Part shown: one piece after another, positions 24,882-33,542 of the stretch | Position numbering within the stretch: position 1 is the first letter of the stretch | Layout: every line of letters starts with the position of its first letter | NCBI GenBank assembly: GCA_944321645.1 | Contig: CALUMB010000024.1 | Span: 1 to 35,417 of the forward strand | Length of the DNA: 35,417 bases | Direction of reading: 5' to 3' | Source: an uncultured Prevotella sp. | GTDB taxonomy: Bacteria; Bacteroidota; Bacteroidia; Bacteroidales; Bacteroidaceae | Notes under the pieces: model-generated | Databases searched by the model: none | The model's input: the letters and a program-made list of their open reading frames with translations, nothing else | What the model was told of the DNA's origin: nothing | Translations under genes and position numbers: made by a program

Positions 24882-25010
24882 CCCGCCAGCTGGCAGGCAC
24901 ACAGAAGGACTACATACGAAAAAATAAAAACCGCCACCACGTTAACACAAAAATGTTAACAGGACGCGAAACGTGGCCGACCGTGCAATCCTCTGGCTGT
25001 CAGCATATTG

Positions 25011-25098
25011 CGATTTAGGCCGTTTCATGTTCCAAAACGGCCTGTTCCGGCTCGCGAAACGGCACATTTCGCAAGCCAAAACGGTATGTTTCGCAAAG
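25011..25098. repeat. 22-bp palindromic repeat array, locus 4
   Basis: Four units start at 25011, 25033, 25055 and 25077, each 22 bp. A left half-site CGAAACG at 24967 is exactly two periods before the first, so it is in register. Pairings are 25017-25025 with 25035-25043 (9 bp) and 25049-25059 with 25067-25077 (10 of 11). The array lies in the 344-bp gap between convergent uvrB and ispE. That gap also has a GC-rich hairpin (25105-25131) and a TTAGTT motif copy. Confidence 0.83.
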
Positions 25099-25104
25099 CA
25101 ATTT

Positions 25105-25131
25105 GGGCCGACCCGAAATCCGGGCCGGCCC
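25105..25131. terminator. GC-rich hairpin between convergent uvrB and ispE
   Basis: GGGCCGACCCG (25105-25115) pairs with 25121-25131 at 10 of 11 positions around loop AAATC. It adjoins repeat array 4. It resembles the inner hairpin at 20901-20915 in its loop. There is no long T-run on either side. Confidence 0.5.
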
Positions 25132-25141
25132 AAGCCGTCCT

Positions 25142-25160
25142 TTAGTTGCATATATGCAAG
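25142..25160 (+). repeat. TTAGTTRCATATATGCAAG motif, copy 2
   Basis: TTAGTTGCATATATGCAAG contains the perfect 14-bp palindrome TTGCATATATGCAA. It differs from the copy at 20793 at one base. A shorter relative (ATATATGCAA) stands at 782-791 before array 1. Confidence 0.5.
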
Positions 25161-25225
25161 CAACGGGGCTGCACAACATCAAGCTGGCCCCAATATAACT
25201 CCGTGCTGCGAACTTGCCGTTGGCG

Positions 25226-26047
25226 CTAAAGTTTCAGGACGTGGACAGGCACTTGGCCGAAGTCGAGCCGAGGCTCGCCCCTGAAAAGTCCGAACACGCT
25301 GCTGCCGCTGCCAGTCATCGAGGCATAGGCTGCCCCGGCATCGTAAAGGCGTTGCTTAATGCCACCTATCTCGGGATGTAGCCTGAAGACGCTCCGCTCG
25401 AAATCGTTGGTGAGCCTCCCGCGCCACGTTTCAACCGGCTGCGCCACTATGTCGCGGCATTTGGTGGCAGTGGGCTTGACCTCCACGTGGGCGAAAGCCT
25501 CTTTTGTGGACACTGGTATGTGCGGACACACAACGGCGAGCCACCAGCCCGACAGGTCAAGCGCGACTGGCGACAACCGCTCACCAATGCCTTCGGCATA
25601 GGCAGGAGTGCCGTATATGAAGAAAGGGCAGTCGGCACCGAGGCGCGAAGCCATGTCGGCCATCTGCCGCTGGGTCAGGCCGAGGCCAAACTCGCGGTTG
25701 AGCATCCTTATCATAAAGGCGCAGTCGCTCGACCCGCCTCCCATGCCGGCCTGCATGGGTATGCGCTTGAAAAGGTGTACGTGCAGCCTCGGCAGGCTGT
25801 GGCCGGTGCGCAACAGGTTGTAAGCCTTCACCACGAGGTTGTCTTCGTCGGCGCAGTCGATGGCGGCGTTGGTCACCTTTATGTCGCAGCAGGCCGCCGA
25901 CGGGAAGGCTTCGTCCATTGGGGTCGCCTCCAGCACATCGCAGATTGGCACCGGGTAGAAAACTGTCTCGAGGTCGTGGTAGCCGTCGCTGCGCCTGCCC
26001 ACGATGTTCAGCCCGAGGTTGATTTTGGCAATAGGAAAGTCTATCAT
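25226..26047 (-). CDS. ispE: 4-diphosphocytidyl-2-C-methyl-D-erythritol kinase
   Basis: The 273-residue GHMP-family kinase carries out the ATP-dependent step of the non-mevalonate isoprenoid pathway. Motif 1 is AKINLGLNIVGRRSDGYHDLETVF. The glycine-rich ATP site is PMQAGMGGGSSDCAF (from residue 97). Motif 3 is MTGSGSSVFGLF near the C-terminus. These are the three hallmarks of IspE. It follows the helicase gene by 64 bp with no clear promoter between, so the two may be co-transcribed. Confidence 0.96.
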   Translation of the reverse strand: MIDFPIAKINLGLNIVGRRSDGYHDLETVFYPVPICDVLEATPMDEAFPSAACCDIKVTNAAIDCADEDNLVVKAYNLLRTGHSLPRLHVHLFKRIPMQAGMGGGSSDCAFMIRMLNREFGLGLTQRQMADMASRLGADCPFFIYGTPAYAEGIGERLSPVALDLSGWWLAVVCPHIPVSTKEAFAHVEVKPTATKCRDIVAQPVETWRGRLTNDFERSVFRLHPEIGGIKQRLYDAGAAYASMTGSGSSVFGLFRGEPRLDFGQVPVHVLKL

Positions 26048-26111
26048 AATCTTACAGTATGCTTTGTCTGGTAGGTATTTGCTTAACGCAGCGGGCGCAT
26101 AGCCACAAAGT

Positions 26112-27833
26112 TCAGGCTGGCGCGAGCCGCTCTATGCTGCGCCTTGCCTCGAATGCGTCGGGATAAAGCTCCAGCGCCTTGCGGTAGTTTGCTATGGCGG
26201 CGGCATCCATGTGCTCGCGCTCGCACTCCTTGCCGAGCAAGGTATATTCGGCCGCAAGTTTCTTAAGGTAGTCCTGCTTGGCCGCAAGCTCGGCCGCAAG
26301 CCGCTCGTTCTCACGCTTGAGCGCGGTTATCACGCCGAGCTTTTTCCTTATGTAGCGTTTGGCGGCAGGCTTCTCTATGTCGTAGCGGCTGTGGATGGCC
26401 TTGAAGAAGTGGTCGAGAAAGGCATCGAAGTCGAGCCTGTCGAACGAGGCCACGGCTTGGGCGTACTCAACGTCGGCCTTGGTTTCGAGCAGAGCCTGCT
26501 TGAACACGGCCTCGCTGTTGTATTGTTTGGAGAAGGCCACCACCTCCTGCCGCACAAAAATGTCTTGCGGACGGATAGGCTCTTTCAGGCAAAGCCCGCC
26601 AAGCGAAGTGCAACGGCTGAGCGCAACGTATGCCTGTCCGCCCGCAAACGTGCCGCCACAGAAGTCGACAGACACCTGGCGGAACGTCAGGCCCTGGCTT
26701 TTGTGTATGGTGATGGCCCACGCCAACTTCACCGGAAACTGGCGGTAGAGGCCAAGCTGCTCTTCTTCTATCTTCTGTTCTTTCTCGTTGAACGTGTACC
26801 TTATGTTCTCCCAGACGTCGCGCTCGACGTCATACTCGTCGCCGCCCTCGGTCACTACGGATATTATGCGCTTCTCTTCGTCGATTGCATCAACCACTCC
26901 GAGCGTGCCGTTGACCCACCGTTTGTCCTTGTCGTTCTTTATGAAAATAACCTGCGCCCCAACCTTCAGGCGCAGCTCCATTGGCGAGGGGAGCGACGAC
27001 ATGGGGAACTCGCCCTCTATCTCGCCCATCGACACAAACGGACTGCCGTCGAGCCGCTCCAACTGCCTGTTGTTTATGTAGTCTGCCGTGTCGCGGCGCG
27101 AAGCAAGCGTGATGGCCATCTGCCCGTTGGCTGCCTTGCCGGGGCTTGCCCCCACCCTGCCGTTGAGCACCTTAAGGTCGGCAGCCGTGACGGTGTTGTC
27201 GCGTATCCTGTCGAGTATGCCGACAAACTCCGGGTCGGTCTGGCGGTAGACTTTCTGAAGCTCAATGCTGACGAGCGTCATTTGGCGGAACACCCTTGCC
27301 GAGAAGAAATAGGCCGACTCGTAGAACGGCTGGAGCAGCTTGCGGTCGTCGTCGGTGACGACAGGCTCAAGCTGGTATATGTCGCCCACGAGCAACAGTT
27401 GCTTGCCGCCGAAAGGCTCGCGCTGGTTGCGGCAGTAGATGCGCAACACTTTGTCTACGAAGTCTATGATGTCGGCCCTTACCATGCTTATCTCGTCGAT
27501 AATGATAAGCTCGATTTCGCGCAAGAGCTTGCAGTGGTCGGAATTGTATTTCAGGGTTTGGCGGATGTTGCGCTTGTTATAGCGACTGTCGGTCGGTATG
27601 AGCGCGTGGAACGGAAGGCGGAAGAAGCTGTGCAGGGTGCAGCCGCCCACATTAATGGCGGCTATGCCCGTGGGAGCCAATATCACGAACTTCTTCTTCG
27701 TGGTCTTGGCCACATAGCGCAGGAAAGTGGACTTGCCCGTGCCGGCCCTGCCCGTCAGGAAGAGCGAGCAGCGCGTCTTTTCCACTATGTGCAACGCCGA
27801 CCGCCATTCGGCGTTGTCAAGATCAAGCTCCAT
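26112..27833 (-). CDS. PIF1-like ATP-dependent DNA helicase
   Basis: This is a 573-residue SF1B helicase. Walker A is LTGRAGTGKST (about 26-36), then APTGIAAINVGGCTLHSFFRLPF (motif Ia and PIF1 family signature) and IIIDEISMVRADI (Walker B). The C-terminal helicase motifs are LAWAITIHKSQGLTF and GQAYVALSRCTSL. The last 80 residues form a coiled coil (LKRENERLAAELAAKQDYLKKLAAEY) and one TPR-like unit (AIANYRKALELYPDAFEAR). That layout is usual for Bacteroidota PIF1 relatives. A role in replication-fork or G-quadruplex handling is inferred from the family only. Confidence 0.9.
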   Translation of the reverse strand: MELDLDNAEWRSALHIVEKTRCSLFLTGRAGTGKSTFLRYVAKTTKKKFVILAPTGIAAINVGGCTLHSFFRLPFHALIPTDSRYNKRNIRQTLKYNSDHCKLLREIELIIIDEISMVRADIIDFVDKVLRIYCRNQREPFGGKQLLLVGDIYQLEPVVTDDDRKLLQPFYESAYFFSARVFRQMTLVSIELQKVYRQTDPEFVGILDRIRDNTVTAADLKVLNGRVGASPGKAANGQMAITLASRRDTADYINNRQLERLDGSPFVSMGEIEGEFPMSSLPSPMELRLKVGAQVIFIKNDKDKRWVNGTLGVVDAIDEEKRIISVVTEGGDEYDVERDVWENIRYTFNEKEQKIEEEQLGLYRQFPVKLAWAITIHKSQGLTFRQVSVDFCGGTFAGGQAYVALSRCTSLGGLCLKEPIRPQDIFVRQEVVAFSKQYNSEAVFKQALLETKADVEYAQAVASFDRLDFDAFLDHFFKAIHSRYDIEKPAAKRYIRKKLGVITALKRENERLAAELAAKQDYLKKLAAEYTLLGKECEREHMDAAAIANYRKALELYPDAFEARRSIERLAPA

Positions 27834-27933
27834 CGTCTAGCCTGGAATAACTATATATAATAAAGGTGGGCAAGGCCAGGCGCGACCATGCGCAAAACAT
27901 TGTGCCACGCCAAGCCTTGTCCACCAATTAAGA

Positions 27934-30453
27934 CTAAAAATAAACATCGTCGTATGTCGGCCGCCGGGCATCAACTGGCTTGCCACCATCGCCATCCCGC
28001 CCTATGCCACCCGCATTGGCATCTCCGTCTGCGCCAGCATCTACGGTTTCGCCCTCCGTGCCAAGCAGCGCGTCGCCTTCAATGGTCACGGCCATGCTGT
28101 CAACGGCGACGGAGTCCGTGTCGGCTTTGTGGTAGTAGTAACTGCTGCAGTTATACATATCGTACTCTATCTCGTCGGTCGGCTTGGCAAACTTGCCATG
28201 GTAATGCTGGAAAGCGGGGTCACCCAATACGGATTCGAGGAAATAGCCGCAAATGGGCAGTGCGGTGCGGCTGCCTTGCCCGAGTGCGCCGGTGCGGAAG
28301 TGGATGCTGCGGTATTCGCCGCCTACCCATGCCCCAACGACGAGCTTAGGGCTTACGCCGACAAACCACGCGTCGGAATGGTTGTTGGACGTGCCGGTCT
28401 TGCCGCCGAACTCGGTGTCGCCGAACTTGCCTACATAGCGCCACAGGCTCATGCTCGTTGCCCCAGGCTCCCTCAACCCGCCGAGAAGCAACTGCTGGAG
28501 AAGGAACGCGCTCTTGTATGGTATGGCCTGCCTCTGTTCCGTCGGGGCAAGGTATATTTCGTTTCCGTCGCGGTCTAATATCTTGGTCACGAGCACCGGG
28601 TCGTGGGCTTTGCCGTCGTTCACTGCGGTTGAGTATGCGTTCACAAGCTCAAGCAGGTTTACGTCGCTCGCACCCAAGGCCAGCGAGGGCGTGTTGTCGA
28701 GCGGACTTTCTATACCCATGTCGTGGGCTGTGCGTGCCACATTCTCGATGCCGACCTCCTGGCCGAGCCTGACGGCAACGGAATTGATGCTCTGCGCAAA
28801 CGCGGCCTTGAGCGGCATGGAGTCGCCCGTGAAGTATCCGTTGGCATTGGTGGGCGCCCACGTCACCTCTTTCTTCTTCTGTTGGTCGTAGACTTTCATG
28901 CTGAAGTAAGCGTCAAGCCTTTTATCGCAAGGCGTAAGCCCTTGGTTCATGGCCTCGGCATAGACAAACAGCTTGAACGTTGAGCCAGGTTGGCGCATGG
29001 CCGTCACCTTGTCGTACTTCCAAGTATCAAAGTCTACGTCGCCCACCCACGCCTTCACATGGCCAGTAGCTGCCTCCATGGCCACAAAGCCGCAGTGCAT
29101 GAAACGCTCCATATACCTGATGGAGTCGAGCGTACTCATAATCTTCTCGACCTTCCCCTCCTCGTAGTCGAACACCTTAACCTTGTGTGGCGCATTGAGC
29201 CAATAGTCGATGGAGTCTGGGTGGTCTGCGTATTTCTCAGCCAAGTACTTATATTCTGGGAGCTTCTTTGCCAAGTTCTCGATGAAATTGGGTATTTCCT
29301 GGTGGCGTTCGTCCTGCCACGGGTTGGTCTTTCCCCAGTGGTTGTTGAAGTTCCGCTGCACAACCTTCATCTGCTTTATGGCCGCAGCCTCGGCGTATTT
29401 CTGCATCCGGGTGTCTATGGTCGTGTAGATTTTCAGCCCACTGTTGTAGAGATCGTAGCCATTTTCCTTGCACCAGTCGCGCAGATAGTCTGCCACTGCT
29501 TCACGGAAGTATGTGGCCTGCCCGTCGTAAGTGCTCTCTACACTGTAATCAAGTATTATCGGGATAGCCTTGAGCGAATCGTATTGCGCCACCGTAAGGT
29601 CGCCATGCGCCACCATATTGCTCAAAACGACGTTTCTGCGGCGCAGGCTGTTTTCGGGGTTAAGCCGCGGGTTGTAGTAAGTTGTGGCTTTGAGCATGCC
29701 GACAAGCACAGCTGCCTGCTCCGTGGTAAGCTCGGCGGGCGTAGTGCCGAAATATGTCTTGCAGGCTGTCTTTATGCCGAATGCGTTTGATCCGAAGTCA
29801 ACCGTATTGGCATACATGGTGAGAATCTCCTGCTTTGTGAAAAGCTTTTCGAGCTTGACGGCAGTTATCCACTCCTTGCTCTTCATTATCAGAATCTTCA
29901 GTCCGGGCACTTTTCCGAGCAAGCCTGTGGAATACTGCGTGCGCACACGGAACATATTCTTGGCCAACTGCTGCGTAATGGTCGATGCGCCGCGGGCATC
30001 GTCGTGCAGCAAATAATCCTTAATGGCGGCGAACACGCCCTGGAAATCAATGCCGAAATGCTTGTAGAACCTCTCGTCCTCGGTGTCGACGAGAGCCTTC
30101 CAGAACACGGGGTTGACATCTTCATACTCAACCGGCGTCCTGTTTTCGCTGAAGAACTTGCCTATCATCACACTGTCGGCACTGTAGATTTCCGTGGCTT
30201 GGTTTGTCACGGGATTCTTGATTGTCGCCATGTCGGGCGACTTGCCAAACAGCCACAGGAAGTTTATGTCCACAGCCCCTAAATATAACAATAAGGCCAC
30301 CACCAAGGACACAAGCCCCGAGAGCGTCTTTATGTACCAAGGCCTGCCTTTGAACAATCCGATATAAAGACGCCCAACCTTGCGAAACGCCCTTGCGATT
30401 CGGTTTGGGCTGCCGTTTGTCGCGTCCTTCTGTTTCTTTGAAGTTTTACCCAT
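27934..30453 (-). CDS. mrcA: Class A penicillin-binding protein (PBP1A-type)
   Basis: This 839-residue bifunctional peptidoglycan synthase has a short cytoplasmic basic tail and a membrane helix (about 42-60). The GT51 glycosyltransferase domain has catalytic Glu in EDERFYKHFG (125-133) and GASTITQQLAKNMF (155-168). The transpeptidase has STFK (Ser491), SIN (555-557) and KTG (685-687). All active-site motifs are intact. After about residue 770 a low-complexity tail rich in Asp, Gly and Ala ends DDVYF. The start overlaps the miaA stop by 8 bp, so translation is likely coupled within the lpx operon. Confidence 0.95.
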   Translation of the reverse strand: MGKTSKKQKDATNGSPNRIARAFRKVGRLYIGLFKGRPWYIKTLSGLVSLVVALLLYLGAVDINFLWLFGKSPDMATIKNPVTNQATEIYSADSVMIGKFFSENRTPVEYEDVNPVFWKALVDTEDERFYKHFGIDFQGVFAAIKDYLLHDDARGASTITQQLAKNMFRVRTQYSTGLLGKVPGLKILIMKSKEWITAVKLEKLFTKQEILTMYANTVDFGSNAFGIKTACKTYFGTTPAELTTEQAAVLVGMLKATTYYNPRLNPENSLRRRNVVLSNMVAHGDLTVAQYDSLKAIPIILDYSVESTYDGQATYFREAVADYLRDWCKENGYDLYNSGLKIYTTIDTRMQKYAEAAAIKQMKVVQRNFNNHWGKTNPWQDERHQEIPNFIENLAKKLPEYKYLAEKYADHPDSIDYWLNAPHKVKVFDYEEGKVEKIMSTLDSIRYMERFMHCGFVAMEAATGHVKAWVGDVDFDTWKYDKVTAMRQPGSTFKLFVYAEAMNQGLTPCDKRLDAYFSMKVYDQQKKKEVTWAPTNANGYFTGDSMPLKAAFAQSINSVAVRLGQEVGIENVARTAHDMGIESPLDNTPSLALGASDVNLLELVNAYSTAVNDGKAHDPVLVTKILDRDGNEIYLAPTEQRQAIPYKSAFLLQQLLLGGLREPGATSMSLWRYVGKFGDTEFGGKTGTSNNHSDAWFVGVSPKLVVGAWVGGEYRSIHFRTGALGQGSRTALPICGYFLESVLGDPAFQHYHGKFAKPTDEIEYDMYNCSSYYYHKADTDSVAVDSMAVTIEGDALLGTEGETVDAGADGDANAGGIGRDGDGGKPVDARRPTYDDVYF

Positions 30454-31372
30454 ACTGTGAAATATAATCCATTATGGCGCATTTGTCGTTAGCAGGAAAC
30501 CAAACGACGCTGCCATCTTTCTTCAGCCACGTCATCTGTTTGCGTGCATACCTGCGCGTGTTACCCTTTATTCGCTCCACGGCTTCTTCCAAAGTGAACG
30601 TTCCGTCGATGTAGGAGAAAAGCTCTTTGTAGCCCACCGTATTGAGTGCGTTGAGGTTTCTGTAAGGATAGAGGGCTTCGGCTTCTTGCAGCAGGCCGCA
30701 TTCCATCATGCGGTCCACCCTGCGGTTTATCCTGAGGTATAATTCCTCGCGGGGCATCTCAAGGCCAATCTTCACGATCCGAAAGTCGCGCTGCTTCTTC
30801 TGCCGCTTCCGGAAGGACGTGTATGTCGTGCCGGTCTGTATGCAAATCTCCAGTCCATGCACCACCCGGCGCGTGTTTTTTTTGTCCACCACGTCGTAGT
30901 ATTCCGGATCCAAGCGCTTAAGCTCGGCGCAAAGTCGCTCCAATCCCTCTTTGCTTAACCTCTCTTTAATATAGTTTCGAGTTTCTTCGTTTATGGTTGG
31001 TATGTCGTCGATGCCATTGCACACGGCATCTATGTACATCATGCTGCCCCCGCTCATCAACGCCAAGCCGCACTTTCTGCCGCCATCGCCCTGATTCCCG
31101 GAAAACATGCCATCCAAAATGGCTATGACATCGCGCTCAAACATCGCGGCATTATAGTAATCGGACAATTCCAAATTGCCAACGAAGTAATGCCTTACGG
31201 CCTCCAGCTGTTCCTTGGACGGAGCCGCCGTGCCAATCGCCATGCCCCGAAACATTTGCCTCGAGTCCGCATTGATAATCGGTATGCCGTATTTCTTTGC
31301 GACCTCGAGGCAAAGTTCGGTTTTTCCTACAGCCGTCGGGCCGGTAATCACGATGAGAGTGTTGCCCGTCAT
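30446..31372 (-). CDS. miaA: tRNA dimethylallyltransferase
   Basis: The 308-residue enzyme adds a dimethylallyl group to A37 of UNN-reading tRNAs. The P-loop is GPTAVGKT (11-18). The substrate-site motif is INADSRQMFRGMAIGTA. DKKNTRRVVHGLEI and the C-terminal RRYARKQMTWLKKD complete the family pattern. Its start overlaps the lpxA stop by 4 bp and its end overlaps the PBP start, so it is embedded in the envelope operon. Its substrate DMAPP comes from the pathway that includes ispE, encoded nearby. Confidence 0.97.
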   Translation of the reverse strand: MTGNTLIVITGPTAVGKTELCLEVAKKYGIPIINADSRQMFRGMAIGTAAPSKEQLEAVRHYFVGNLELSDYYNAAMFERDVIAILDGMFSGNQGDGGRKCGLALMSGGSMMYIDAVCNGIDDIPTINEETRNYIKERLSKEGLERLCAELKRLDPEYYDVVDKKNTRRVVHGLEICIQTGTTYTSFRKRQKKQRDFRIVKIGLEMPREELYLRINRRVDRMMECGLLQEAEALYPYRNLNALNTVGYKELFSYIDGTFTLEEAVERIKGNTRRYARKQMTWLKKDGSVVWFPANDKCAIMDYISQYG

Positions 31373-32139
31373 CGGATTATGCCGCGCTTGGAAGTCTCAA
31401 TGAAAGAGCAGATATACTCAACTTCCTTCGAGCCGGGATACTTTGCCCGCGCCTCCTGAATGCCGTCCTTTATTATTCCGTTTGCGTAAATGGTGCGGTA
31501 GGTATCGTGTATCATCTCGATGGTTTCGTTGTCGAATCCACGCCGCCTCAGGCCGATTACGTTGATTCCATAGTAGCGCGTGGGTTCCTTGCCGGCGATG
31601 ATATACGGCGGTATGTCCTGGCTGAAACGGCATCCGCCCTGTATCATCACATAGCCACCTATCCTACAGAACTGGTGGCAGAGCACCGTCGCGCTGATGA
31701 TCGCGTTGTCGTCGATCACCACCTCGCCTCCAAGCTTAGTCGAGTTGCCTATGATCAGCCCGCTGCCAAGCTCACAGTCGTGGGCTATGTGTACATTCTC
31801 CATGAACAAGTTGTTTGACCCCACAACGGTCTTGCCCTTGCTCGCCGTGCCGCGGCTTATTGTGACAGTTTCCCTTATACTGTTGTTGTCGCCTATTTCG
31901 CAAGTAGTCTCCTCGCCCTTGAACTTCAAGTCTTGGGGCTTTGTGCTGATACTTGCACCGGGAAAGAACTCGTTGTTGCTGCCAATCCGCGCCCCGGTGT
32001 GTATGGTCACGCTGTTGTAGAGGCGGTTGTTGTCGCCCATAACAGTGTTTCCGTCTATGTAGCAGAACGGACCGATTATGTTGTTGTCGCCCATCTTGGC
32101 CGATGGATCGACGTATGCCATTGGACTTATTATGTTCAT
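31369..32139 (-). CDS. lpxA: UDP-N-acetylglucosamine acyltransferase
   Basis: This 256-residue left-handed beta-helix enzyme does the first step of lipid A synthesis, 3-O-acylation of UDP-GlcNAc. Hexapeptide repeats begin at MNIISPMAYVDPSAKMGDNNIIG. The catalytic His lies in NVHIAHDCELG, and GPFCYIDGNTVMGDNN is typical. The helical C-terminal domain contains YYGINVIGLRRRGF, a LpxA signature. The start at 32139 is preferred over an in-frame start at 32214 that lies within the preceding gene. It follows lpxC/fabZ by 7 bp. Confidence 0.97.
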   Translation of the reverse strand: MNIISPMAYVDPSAKMGDNNIIGPFCYIDGNTVMGDNNRLYNSVTIHTGARIGSNNEFFPGASISTKPQDLKFKGEETTCEIGDNNSIRETVTISRGTASKGKTVVGSNNLFMENVHIAHDCELGSGLIIGNSTKLGGEVVIDDNAIISATVLCHQFCRIGGYVMIQGGCRFSQDIPPYIIAGKEPTRYYGINVIGLRRRGFDNETIEMIHDTYRTIYANGIIKDGIQEARAKYPGSKEVEYICSFIETSKRGIIR

Positions 32140-32146
32140 GTCTCGC

Positions 32147-33529
32147 TTATTTGTTCTTAACAATCTGGGCTGTAAATGTTGCTTCCACCACAATGCGGTC
32201 GCCGACGAAGCCATACCCCTTCATTGAGGACACTCCGTGGCGCACGGGGGCGAGCAGATCGACCTTGAAGAGCAGAGTGTCGCCCGGCACGACCTTCTGG
32301 CGGAACTTCACATTGTCTATCTTCATAAAGTATGTCGACCACCGTTCCGGCTCCTCAACCGTATTGAGCACGAGCAGGCCGCCACACTGCGCCATTGCCT
32401 CTATCTGCAAAACGCCCGGCATTACAGGCTCCTGCGGGAAGTGGCCCTGGAAGAATGGCTCGTTGCTCGTCACGTTCTTCACCCCGACTATGCTCGTGGC
32501 GCCAAGCGAAATGACCTTGTCGACCAGCTGCATCGGGTAGCGGTGTGGCAGGAGTTCCCTAATCTTGTTTATGTCCATGATCGGCTCTTCGTTGGGATCG
32601 TATATCGGAGCCTGCACTTCGTGCTTGCGGATGTCGCGCCTAATCTGCCTTGCAAACTTATTGTTGATGGTGTGGCCTGGGCGCGTGGCGATTATGCGGC
32701 CCTTTATCGGCTTGCCAATCAGGGCCATGTCGCCGATGATGTCGAGGAGCTTGTGGCGCGTACACTCGTTCTCCCACACCAATGGCTTGTGCTGTATGTA
32801 GCCAAGCTCGGTGGCATCGCGGTGCTCAAGCTGGAGCTTGTCGGCCAAGCTGTCGAGCTGTTCCTGGGAAATCTGCCTTTCGTAAATCACGATGGCATTG
32901 TCAAGGTCGCCTCCCTTTATGAGGTTTGCGTTAAGCAACGGCTCGATGTCCCTGACGAAAACGAAAGTGCGGGCGGGCGCGATTTCGGTGGCGAAGTCGT
33001 CAACCTTGTCGAGAGTAGCGAACTGGCTGTTGATGAACTTAGAGTTGAACGAGCACATTGCAGTGATGCTGAACTCATCGTCAGGCAGGATCGTAATGCA
33101 CGAACCGCTTTCCTCGTCTTTCACCTCAATCTTTTTCCTTATGACATACCAATCCTTCGGGGCGCTAAGTTCCTCGATTCCTACTTCGCGTATTTTTTCG
33201 ATGTATATGGCAGCACTGCCGTCGAGGATTGGAAATTCTGGGCCATTAACTTGTATGAGGCAGTTGTCTATGCCCAAGGCATACAACGCAGCCAGTCCAT
33301 GCTCAACGGTGGAAACCCTCACGTCGCCCTTTCCAATGACAGTGCCACGTTGCGTGTCCACCACATTTTCGGCCAGAGCGTCTATTACAGGCATTCCGTC
33401 AAGGTCGATGCGCTGCACCTTATAGCCTGTGTTTTCGGGTGCAGGGTTGAACGTAACGGTAAGGCTTAGTCCTGTATGCAGGCCTTTCCCGCAGAGCGAG
33501 AAACTGCCCTTGAGCGTCATCTGTTTCAT
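32147..33529 (-). CDS. lpxC/fabZ: Bifunctional LpxC deacetylase / FabZ dehydratase
   Basis: The gene encodes a 460-residue fusion. The N-terminal part (1 to about 305) is LpxC, the zinc amidase that commits lipid A synthesis. Zinc and base residues are in STVEHGLAAL (Glu76, His77) and RHKLLDIIGD (His259, Asp263), with His286 in RPGHTINN. The C-terminal part (from about 316) is FabZ, the 3-hydroxyacyl-ACP dehydratase. It has the hot-dog motif GHFPQEPVMPGVLQIEAMAQ (His363, Glu377). This fusion is a hallmark of Bacteroidota. It sits between lpxD and lpxA, with gaps of 13 and 7 bp. Confidence 0.97.
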   Translation of the reverse strand: MKQMTLKGSFSLCGKGLHTGLSLTVTFNPAPENTGYKVQRIDLDGMPVIDALAENVVDTQRGTVIGKGDVRVSTVEHGLAALYALGIDNCLIQVNGPEFPILDGSAAIYIEKIREVGIEELSAPKDWYVIRKKIEVKDEESGSCITILPDDEFSITAMCSFNSKFINSQFATLDKVDDFATEIAPARTFVFVRDIEPLLNANLIKGGDLDNAIVIYERQISQEQLDSLADKLQLEHRDATELGYIQHKPLVWENECTRHKLLDIIGDMALIGKPIKGRIIATRPGHTINNKFARQIRRDIRKHEVQAPIYDPNEEPIMDINKIRELLPHRYPMQLVDKVISLGATSIVGVKNVTSNEPFFQGHFPQEPVMPGVLQIEAMAQCGGLLVLNTVEEPERWSTYFMKIDNVKFRQKVVPGDTLLFKVDLLAPVRHGVSSMKGYGFVGDRIVVEATFTAQIVKNK

Positions 33530-33542
33530 CTTATGTATGGTT

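Noticed and set aside
24941-24960. GTTAACA/TGTTAAC hairpin after uvrB as terminator
   Set aside because: The AT-rich 7-bp stem has no following T-run; it is too weak to call.
26211-27860. 549-codon open frame antisense to the helicase gene
   Set aside because: This is a shadow of the helicase frame; the translation is low in complexity and matches no family I know.
32237-33469. 410-codon open frame antisense to lpxC/fabZ
   Set aside because: It is a mirror frame of a certain gene with no start signal and no domain.
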